Assembly: GCA_031262895.1 (NCBI GenBank)
Contig: JAISGW010000093.1
Location: 1-9,086 of the forward strand
DNA length: 9,086 bases
Direction: 5' to 3'
Origin: Tannerella sp.
Lineage (GTDB): Bacteria; Bacteroidota; Bacteroidia; Bacteroidales; Tannerellaceae
The notes beneath the pieces were generated by a model that was given only the letters and a program-made list of their open reading frames with translations, was not told the DNA's origin and did not search any database. Each line of letters starts with the position of its first letter. Position 1 is the first letter of the stretch. Of the stretch, positions 1 through 4,812 are shown one piece after another. A program made the position numbers and the translations under genes.

Positions 1-290
1 TGCCCGCTTCGCAACGGTAGTACTTTGTCCACATAACCCATATAAGAGACCTTCAGCATGGCCGCCTGCGGAGCGGCTTTGAGTCGGAACTGCCCGCTGT
101 CGCCCGAGATAGTCCCGGAGATGAAGGTGGAATCGGCTTTCAGCAAGATGACATTGGCAAAGGGTACTGGCCGGTTACGGCTGTCAACGATGCGCCCGCT
201 AAGATTAGTTTGCGCCTGAAGCGTCACGGCCGACAACAGCAGGCCCAAGGAAAGAAGGGTTTGAATCTTTTTGTTAGTAATCATTTTCAT
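1..290 (-). CDS. Outer-membrane protein with carboxypeptidase-like regulatory domain, N-terminal fragment (TonB-dependent receptor / beta-barrel type)
   Basis: The gene runs off the left edge; 96 codons are visible, read leftwards from ATG at 290. Residues 1-26 look like a Sec signal peptide: a basic start (MKMITNKK), a Leu-rich core at 12-19, and a likely cleavage site after LQA at 24-26. Residues 30-95 match the small beta-sandwich found at the N terminus of many Bacteroidetes TonB-dependent receptors and related barrels (CarboxypepD_reg-like). The visible pattern is SGRIVD, then PVPFANV at 41-47, DSTFISGT at 53-60, a G-x-F strand at 66-68 and SYMGY at 82-86. The DS-FI-GT wording resembles the family of large single-chain outer-membrane beta-barrels more than classic SusC, but the plug and barrel lie outside the window, so this is inference. 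A second in-frame ATG at 284 would shorten the signal peptide by two residues. The gene is transcribed divergently from mazG and looks unrelated to it. Confidence 0.8.
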   Translation of the reverse strand, partial: MKMITNKKIQTLLSLGLLLSAVTLQAQTNLSGRIVDSRNRPVPFANVILLKADSTFISGTISGDSGQFRLKAAPQAAMLKVSYMGYVDKVLPLRSG

Positions 291-329
291 GCTGCTCATC
301 GTAAATCATAGGTTATAGAGTATCTTCGG

Positions 330-361
330 CAAAGATAACGCGCATTTCACCATTTTACTCA
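330..361 (-). promoter_or_regulatory. Bacteroidetes-type promoter for the minus-strand outer-membrane gene
   Basis: On the minus strand, TATCTTTG at 337-330 matches the Bacteroides -7 consensus TAnnTTTG exactly. The -33 position is weak: TGAG at 361-358, spaced 20 nt, matches TTTG at only two of four bases. Transcription would start near 323-325, giving a leader of about 35 nt before the ATG at 290. The weak -33 box could mean lower basal expression or need for an activator; that is inference. Confidence 0.55.
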
Positions 362-391
362 TTTCCTGTCGGATTGTTTTAGATGCGCCAG

Positions 392-422
392 CTTGGGGAC
401 TCATAATTTCCCTCTAACTTTG
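392..422 (+). promoter_or_regulatory. Bacteroidetes-type promoter for mazG
   Basis: TAACTTTG at 415-422 matches the -7 consensus TAnnTTTG. CTTG at 392-395 sits 19 nt upstream as a near-match to the TTTG -33 element. The predicted transcript starts near 428-430, about 30 nt before the mazG ATG. The leader ends in AAAAGG at 451-456, very close to the start codon. Confidence 0.65.
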
Positions 423-458
423 CGAATCCAATTATATAATGTATAAGAGCAAAAGGAA

Positions 459-1244
459 ATGAATACGAAAGAAGAAAAGATGGCCGCCTTCGGGCGTTTG
501 CTGGACGTGATGGACGAGCTGCGGGTGAAATGTCCTTGGGATAAGAAGCAGACGAACGAGAGCCTGCGCACCAACACCATAGAGGAAACCTACGAGCTGA
601 GCGACGCCCTGATGCGCGAGGATAAGCAAGACATAAAAAAGGAACTGGGCGACGTGCTGCTGCAAATCGTTTTTTACGCCAAGATAGGTGAAGAACAGGG
701 CGCCTTCGACATCAAAGAGGTCTGCGACGCCTTATGCGAAAAACTCATCTACCGGCATCCGCATGTCTTTGGCAACGTATCTGCCGACACGGCGCAGAAG
801 GTGGAGCAAAATTGGGAGCAGCTCAAGCTGAAGGAAAAGAATGGCAACAAGACTGTCCTTTCGGGTGTGCCCGCCGCCCTGCCCTCGGTGGTGAAAGCTT
901 ACCGCATCCAAGACAAGGCCCGCAACGTGGGCTTCGACTGGGAAAAGCGCGAACAGGTATGGGACAAGGTGAAGGAGGAATTCCTTGAATTGAAGGAGGA
1001 GATAGCCGCCATGGACGCCGAGCGCATGGAAGGCGAATTCGGCGACCTTTTCTTCAGCCTCATCAACGCCGCCCGCCTGTATAAAATCAACCCCGACAAC
1101 GCCCTGGAACGCACCAACCAAAAGTTCATCCGCCGTTTCAACTATCTCGAAACGCAAACCATCGACCGGGGACGTTCGTTGAAAGACATGAGCCTGGCCG
1201 AGATGGATGCCATCTGGGACGAGGCCAAAGCAAAGGGCCTGTAA
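459..1244 (+). CDS. mazG: MazG nucleoside triphosphate pyrophosphohydrolase
   Basis: This is a cytosolic, metal-dependent house-cleaning enzyme that hydrolyses NTPs, probably including non-canonical ones, to NMP and pyrophosphate. At 261 aa it has full length for the two-domain MazG family (E. coli about 263 aa). The N-terminal repeat shows CPWDKKQT at 25-32, the metal-binding EExxE at 42-46 and ExxD at 62-65. The C-terminal repeat has a second set, EExxE at 173-177 and ExxD at 193-196, plus the family stretch VGFDW around 159-163. Both metal sites look intact. Start choice: ATG at 459 preserves the usual N-terminal helix; a second ATG at 480 (Met8) would cut into it. It is followed 118 nt later by tig, which has its own promoter, so mazG may be a single-gene unit with some read-through. 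No oddities were seen. Confidence 0.95.
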   Translation: MNTKEEKMAAFGRLLDVMDELRVKCPWDKKQTNESLRTNTIEETYELSDALMREDKQDIKKELGDVLLQIVFYAKIGEEQGAFDIKEVCDALCEKLIYRHPHVFGNVSADTAQKVEQNWEQLKLKEKNGNKTVLSGVPAALPSVVKAYRIQDKARNVGFDWEKREQVWDKVKEEFLELKEEIAAMDAERMEGEFGDLFFSLINAARLYKINPDNALERTNQKFIRRFNYLETQTIDRGRSLKDMSLAEMDAIWDEAKAKGL

Positions 1245-1246
1245 GA

Positions 1247-1287
1247 CGCCTCCATAGGCGCAGGGGAAAATCGGAGGCGGTTTGCCT
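1247..1287 (+). other. Overlapping inverted repeats after mazG, possible weak terminator
   Basis: Three mutually exclusive stems can be drawn just after the mazG stop codon. CGCCT/AGGCG (1247-1251 with 1256-1260) closes a 4-nt loop. CGCCTCC/GGAGGCG (1247-1253 with 1273-1279) closes a 19-nt loop. AGGC/GCCT (1275-1278 with 1284-1287) closes a 5-nt loop. No run of T follows, so a standard intrinsic terminator is doubtful. The last stem overlaps the -33 box of the tig promoter. Confidence 0.3.
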
Positions 1288-1312
1288 GATTAGAAAAAAA
1301 GGCATAGCTTTG
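1281..1312 (+). promoter_or_regulatory. Bacteroidetes-type promoter for tig
   Basis: TTTG at 1281-1284, a 20-nt spacer and TAGCTTTG at 1305-1312 match the Bacteroides consensus fully (TTTG, N19-21, TAnnTTTG). The predicted start lies near 1318-1320, followed by an AT-rich leader of about 43 nt with no clear Shine-Dalgarno sequence, which is common in this phylum. Confidence 0.8.
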
Positions 1313-1362
1313 CAAGCTAAATTCTCAGGGAATATTAATTAACTAACTATAAGATAGTAAGA

Positions 1363-2769
1363 ATGAACATATCGTTCTGCAATAGGGATGCCGTCAAAGG
1401 CATACTGAAAATAGAAGTTGCCAAGGCCGACTACGCCGAGCAATTAGAGAAGAGCCTGCGCAGTATCCGGCAGAAAGCCAACATGCCCGGCTTCCGAAAA
1501 GGCATGGTTCCTTTGTCTTTGATAAAAAAGATGTATGGCCGGCAAGCCATGGCAGAAGAAATTGAGAAGGTACTTTCGGATAACTTATTCAAGTACATAC
1601 GCGACAACAAAATCGACCTGTTATGCGACCCCCTACCCAACCAGACCGAGCAGAAGGAGTTGGATTTCGACAGCCAGGAGGACTTCGAGTTCTATTTTGA
1701 CCTGTCTTTTTCACCCGAAATTTCCCTGAAGTTGACAAAGAAGAACAAATTACCTTATTATCATATCTTGGTGGACGAGCAGAAGGTGGACGACCAAATA
1801 GCGTCGGACCGCCGGAACCAGGGCAGCTATACGGAAGTGGAAGAAGTGAGCGGCGAGCAAGACCTGATCAAAGGCAGCTTGGTCGAACTGGCGGAGGGGC
1901 AACCCAAGACGGGCGGCATCTGGCACGAAGAGACTGCGCTGATGACGCATTATTTCACCAACAAAGACATAGCCGGCAGCTTCCTCGGCGCCAAGGTGGG
2001 CGGCAGCGTGGACTTCAACCCCAAGAAAGCCTGCGAGGGTGCCGAGAACGCCCAGGCCGAATTGGCCTCCTTGCTGGGCATCAGCAAGGAAGAAGCCGCC
2101 AACGTGGACGCAGACTTCCGGTTTGAAATCAAGAGCATCACGCATTACGAGCCGGCCGAACTCAACCAAGCCTTCTATGACAAGCTCTTCGGCGAAGGCA
2201 CGGCCGTGACTTCCGAAGAAGCTTATCGCGCCAAAATAAGGGAATCGCTGGAAAACCTCTTCGCACAGCAAAGCGACTACAAGCTCTCGGCGGACGCACG
2301 CCCCTACCTGCTGGAGAAGGCCGGCGAGCTGTCCGTAGCCGACGATTTGCTCAAACGCAAATACCAGGACTTGAACCCCAAGGCCAGCACGGAAGAGATA
2401 GAGAAAGCCTATCCCGCCATGCTGGAATCTATCAAGTATAGCGCCATCGTGCGGCACATATTCGCCGAGAACAATCTCAGCATTTCAGAGGATGACCTGA
2501 AGAAGGAAGCTGCGCGGGAAGCCCGCAACCAGTTCGCCCGCTACGGTATCAACGTCGTTGCCGACGACATGATAGCTCGCTATGCCGAATCCATGCTGAA
2601 AGACGAGAAGCAGGCCGCCCACTTCGAGGACGAAGCCCGCATAGCCAAGCTGGTAGGCTGGCTGAAAGAGACCATCACCTTGCAAGACAAAGACGTCAGC
2701 TTCGAGGAATTCGGCAAGCTTTTTGAAAGCTCAAGCCAAGAAGACCAAGCCCAGCCCGAGGAGGAATAA
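1363..2769 (+). CDS. tig: Trigger factor, ribosome-associated chaperone
   Basis: This ATP-independent chaperone docks at the ribosome exit tunnel and shields nascent chains. Length is 468 aa, slightly more than the usual 430-450. The N-terminal ribosome-binding domain (about 1-145) is clear: the signature GFRKGxxP falls at residues 43-50, the same numbering as E. coli. The middle segment (about 155-262) occupies the FKBP-type PPIase slot but does not show the usual FKBP features: no DF-G start strand and no PGFE-type loop. It may therefore lack isomerase activity (inference). The C-terminal helical chaperone arms run about 265-455, and the protein ends in an acidic tail (QPEEE). ATG at 1363 is the first start that gives the ribosome-binding domain. 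The gene has its own promoter, and clpP follows after 100 nt with no terminator between, so some tig-clpP-clpX co-transcription is possible. Confidence 0.93.
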   Translation: MNISFCNRDAVKGILKIEVAKADYAEQLEKSLRSIRQKANMPGFRKGMVPLSLIKKMYGRQAMAEEIEKVLSDNLFKYIRDNKIDLLCDPLPNQTEQKELDFDSQEDFEFYFDLSFSPEISLKLTKKNKLPYYHILVDEQKVDDQIASDRRNQGSYTEVEEVSGEQDLIKGSLVELAEGQPKTGGIWHEETALMTHYFTNKDIAGSFLGAKVGGSVDFNPKKACEGAENAQAELASLLGISKEEAANVDADFRFEIKSITHYEPAELNQAFYDKLFGEGTAVTSEEAYRAKIRESLENLFAQQSDYKLSADARPYLLEKAGELSVADDLLKRKYQDLNPKASTEEIEKAYPAMLESIKYSAIVRHIFAENNLSISEDDLKKEAAREARNQFARYGINVVADDMIARYAESMLKDEKQAAHFEDEARIAKLVGWLKETITLQDKDVSFEEFGKLFESSSQEDQAQPEEE

Positions 2770-2774
2770 AAGGC

Positions 2775-2807
2775 TTTGCCTTTCTCGAATATTTATTTAT
2801 AACTTTG
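2775..2807 (+). promoter_or_regulatory. Bacteroidetes-type promoter for clpP (clpP-clpX-recQ unit)
   Basis: TTTG at 2775-2778, a 21-nt spacer and TAACTTTG at 2800-2807 match the Bacteroides promoter consensus. It starts only a few bases after the tig stop codon. The predicted transcription start (about 2812-2815) falls inside the left arm of the hairpin at 2808-2853, so the clpP mRNA would begin with this structure. Confidence 0.75.
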
Positions 2808-2853
2808 CTCTCCCGCAAGGAAGGGGGAATAACTCCCCTCCCTTGCGGGAGAG
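2808..2853 (+). promoter_or_regulatory. Long hairpin in the clpP leader
   Basis: A 13-nt perfect inverted repeat (2808-2820 with 2841-2853) closes an inner stem. After one A-C mismatch (2821/2840), 2822-2827 pairs with 2834-2839 (five Watson-Crick pairs and one G-T), leaving a 6-nt loop at 2828-2833. The stem is GC-rich and so should be stable. No T tract follows (the next bases are A-rich), so it does not look like a terminator on either strand. It ends 16 nt before the clpP start codon. Plausible roles are 5'-end protection of the mRNA or control of translation; both are inference. If transcription starts inside the left arm, the outermost pairs would be lost but about 15 would remain. Confidence 0.7.
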
Positions 2854-2869
2854 ATTAAAAAAAGATACA

Positions 2870-3529
2870 ATGAACGATTTCACGCGTTACGCTACGCGGC
2901 ATTTGGGCGTCAACAGCCAAACGCTTGACGCTTACACGAAGCTGTTCGACAGCATGACCCCTTATATCTTAGAGGAACGCCAGCTGAATGTGCAAGCCAT
3001 GGACGTGTTCTCCCGCCTGATGATGGACCGCATCATCTTTTTGGGCACGGCCATAGACGACCAGGTAGCCAATATTGTGCAGGCACAGCTGCTTTACCTC
3101 GAGTCGAGCGACCCGGGGAAAGACATCTCCCTGTACATCAACTCCCCCGGAGGCTCCGTCTACGCGGGCTACGGCATCTACGACACGATGCAGTTCATCG
3201 GCAGCGAAATATCCACCATCTGCACGGGCATAGCCGCTTCCATGGCGTCCATCCTGCTGGTAGCCGGCCATAAAGGCAAGCGTTTCGCCCTGAAACATTC
3301 GCGGGTGCTGATACACCAGCCCCTGGGTGGTGCGCAAGGGCAAGCTTCCGACATAGAAATTGCAGCACGCGAAATTCTGAAGGTGAAGAAAGAACTTTAC
3401 ACCATCATCTCCGAACATTCGGGACAGCCCTACGACAAGGTGGAACACGACGGCGACCGCGATTATTGGATGACCGCCGAAGAAGCCAAAGCCTACGGCA
3501 TGATTGATGACATCCTGATTCACAAATAA
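2870..3529 (+). CDS. clpP: ATP-dependent Clp protease, proteolytic subunit ClpP
   Basis: This serine peptidase assembles as a double heptamer and degrades proteins unfolded by ClpX. Length is 219 aa from ATG at 2870. The open frame extends 49 codons further upstream, but that part runs over the tig end, the promoter and the hairpin, so it is rejected. The catalytic triad is complete: Ser124 (in AASMAS), His149 (in IHQP) and Asp198 (in GDRD), with the same 25- and 49-residue spacing as E. coli ClpP. The oxyanion-hole stretch NSPGGS is at 91-96 and the conserved GQASDIEI at 157-164. The first 30 or so residues probably include a short N-terminal propeptide or extension; the processing site is not certain. 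clpX starts 3 nt after the stop codon, so the pair is one operon and probably translationally linked. The start codon sits in an A-rich gap between two hairpins. Confidence 0.96.
   Translation: MNDFTRYATRHLGVNSQTLDAYTKLFDSMTPYILEERQLNVQAMDVFSRLMMDRIIFLGTAIDDQVANIVQAQLLYLESSDPGKDISLYINSPGGSVYAGYGIYDTMQFIGSEISTICTGIAASMASILLVAGHKGKRFALKHSRVLIHQPLGGAQGQASDIEIAAREILKVKKELYTIISEHSGQPYDKVEHDGDRDYWMTAEEAKAYGMIDDILIHK
2883..2898 (+). other. Small hairpin just inside clpP
   Basis: CGCGT at 2883-2887 pairs with ACGCG at 2894-2898 around a 6-nt loop. It starts 11 nt after the A of the ATG is complete, so the clpP start codon lies in the unpaired A-rich stretch 2854-2882 between this stem and the leader hairpin. 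A 5-bp stem can arise by chance in coding sequence. Confidence 0.35.
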
Positions 3530-3532
3530 AGC

Positions 3533-4768
3533 ATGGCGAAATTCAACAACAACGGTAGCTGTTCCTTTTGCGGGCGCAGTGCCAAGGAAGTAGGCATGCT
3601 CATCAGCGGGATAAACGGCGCCATCTGTGATGAATGCATCCAGCAGGCATACGAAATCGTAAAGGAAGAAGCCGCCACAGGCAAGAAGAACTTCCAGATG
3701 GACCGGCAGGAACTGCCGCGTCCGGGAGACATCAAGACTTTCCTCGACCAATATGTCATCGGGCAAGACGCCGCCAAACGTTACCTTTCCGTGGCCGTGT
3801 ACAACCATTACAAACGCCTGCTGCAAAAGGCAAGCGCCGACGACGTGGAGATTGAGAAGTCGAACATCATCATGGTAGGCGCCACCGGCACGGGAAAAAC
3901 GCTTTTAGCCCGTACCATCGCCAAGCTGTTGAAAGTGCCCTTCGCCATCGTCGACGCCACGGTGCTGACTGAAGCCGGCTATGTGGGCGAAGACGTGGAA
4001 AGCATCCTGACCCGCTTGCTGCAAGCCGCCGATTACGACGTGGAAGCGGCCCAAAGGGGCATCGTTTTCATCGACGAAATCGACAAGATTGCCCGCAAAG
4101 GCGACAATCCCTCCCTCACCCGCGACGTCAGCGGGGAGGGTGTACAGCAGGGCTTGCTCAAGTTGCTGGAAGGTTCCATCGTGAACGTCCCCCCACAAGG
4201 CGGGCGCAAGCATCCGGAACAAAAGCTGATACCCGTCGACACGAAGAACATCCTCTTCATCTGCGGCGGCGCCTTCGACGGCATAGAAAAGAAAATCGCC
4301 CAAAGGCTCAACACCCGCGTCGTGGGTTATATTGCCGGGAAAGTGGCGGAACGGGTTGATCGTTCCAACTTCCTGCAATACATCACGCCGGCCGATCTGA
4401 AGTCCTTTGGCCTGATTCCCGAAATCATCGGCAGGCTCCCGGTATTGACCTATCTGGAACCACTTGACCGCCAGGCGTTGCGCAGTATCCTTACCGAACC
4501 GAAAAACTCCATCATCAAACAATACGTTAAGTTGTTCGAGATGGACGGCATCCGCCTCTCCTTCGAGGAAGGGGTGTATGAATACATCGTCGACCAGGCC
4601 CTCGCCTTCAAGTTGGGCGCCCGCGGTCTCCGCTCCATCGTAGAGGCCATCATGATAGACGCCATGTACAGCCTGCCCTCGGAGAAGAAGAAGGCATTCA
4701 AGGTCAGCCTCGACTATGCCAAAGAAAAACTGGAACGACAAGAGAACAACCACCTCCGGATAGCCTGA
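3533..4768 (+). CDS. clpX: ATP-dependent Clp protease, ATP-binding subunit ClpX
   Basis: This AAA+ hexameric unfoldase recognises tagged proteins, unfolds them and feeds them to ClpP; it also remodels complexes alone. Length is 411 aa, normal for the family. The N-terminal zinc-binding domain shows Cys10, Cys13, Cys32 and Cys35. The AAA+ module has Walker A GATGTGKT at 116-123, Walker B IDE at 180-182, the pore loop GYVG at 149-152, the RKH pore motif at 225-227, and sensor 2 GARGLR at 362-367. The loop that docks into ClpP, IGF in E. coli, reads VGY at 264-266. The flanking RLNTR and the later FGLIPE-IGRLPV stretch are conserved, which anchors the alignment. The ATG lies 3 nt after the clpP stop with no clear Shine-Dalgarno site, which suggests coupled translation. 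recQ follows after 44 nt with no visible promoter. Confidence 0.97.
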   Translation: MAKFNNNGSCSFCGRSAKEVGMLISGINGAICDECIQQAYEIVKEEAATGKKNFQMDRQELPRPGDIKTFLDQYVIGQDAAKRYLSVAVYNHYKRLLQKASADDVEIEKSNIIMVGATGTGKTLLARTIAKLLKVPFAIVDATVLTEAGYVGEDVESILTRLLQAADYDVEAAQRGIVFIDEIDKIARKGDNPSLTRDVSGEGVQQGLLKLLEGSIVNVPPQGGRKHPEQKLIPVDTKNILFICGGAFDGIEKKIAQRLNTRVVGYIAGKVAERVDRSNFLQYITPADLKSFGLIPEIIGRLPVLTYLEPLDRQALRSILTEPKNSIIKQYVKLFEMDGIRLSFEEGVYEYIVDQALAFKLGARGLRSIVEAIMIDAMYSLPSEKKKAFKVSLDYAKEKLERQENNHLRIA

Positions 4769-4800
4769 GGGAGGGCAAACGAAATACAGAGATTAGAGAA

Positions 4801-4805
4801 AGAGG
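4801..4805 (+). promoter_or_regulatory. Ribosome binding site deciding the recQ start
   Basis: AGAGG lies 7 nt before ATG 4813, a good distance for initiation. It lies 1 nt before the alternative in-frame TTG at 4807, too close to serve it. This favours the ATG. Confidence 0.5.
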
Positions 4806-4812
4806 CTTGCAG

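Noticed and set aside
279..309. Short frame (MIYDEQHENDY) on the minus strand overlapping the start of the outer-membrane gene, as a leader peptide
   Set aside because: Eleven codons with no ribosome binding site or attenuator-like structure; chance is sufficient.
2808..2853. Hairpin as an intrinsic terminator of tig
   Set aside because: The stem is followed by an A-rich tract, not T; on the minus strand the T run precedes the stem. A consensus promoter directly abuts it.
2723..2869. Upstream extension of clpP to 268 residues
   Set aside because: It overlaps the end of tig and would translate the promoter and the hairpin; ClpP homology begins after the ATG at 2870.
2969..3826. A 285-codon minus-strand frame across clpP and clpX
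   Set aside because: It is antisense to two certain genes and crosses their junction; no promoter or motif supports it.
4807..4812. TTG start for recQ
   Set aside because: The AGAGG site lies 1 nt from TTG but 7 nt from ATG 4813.
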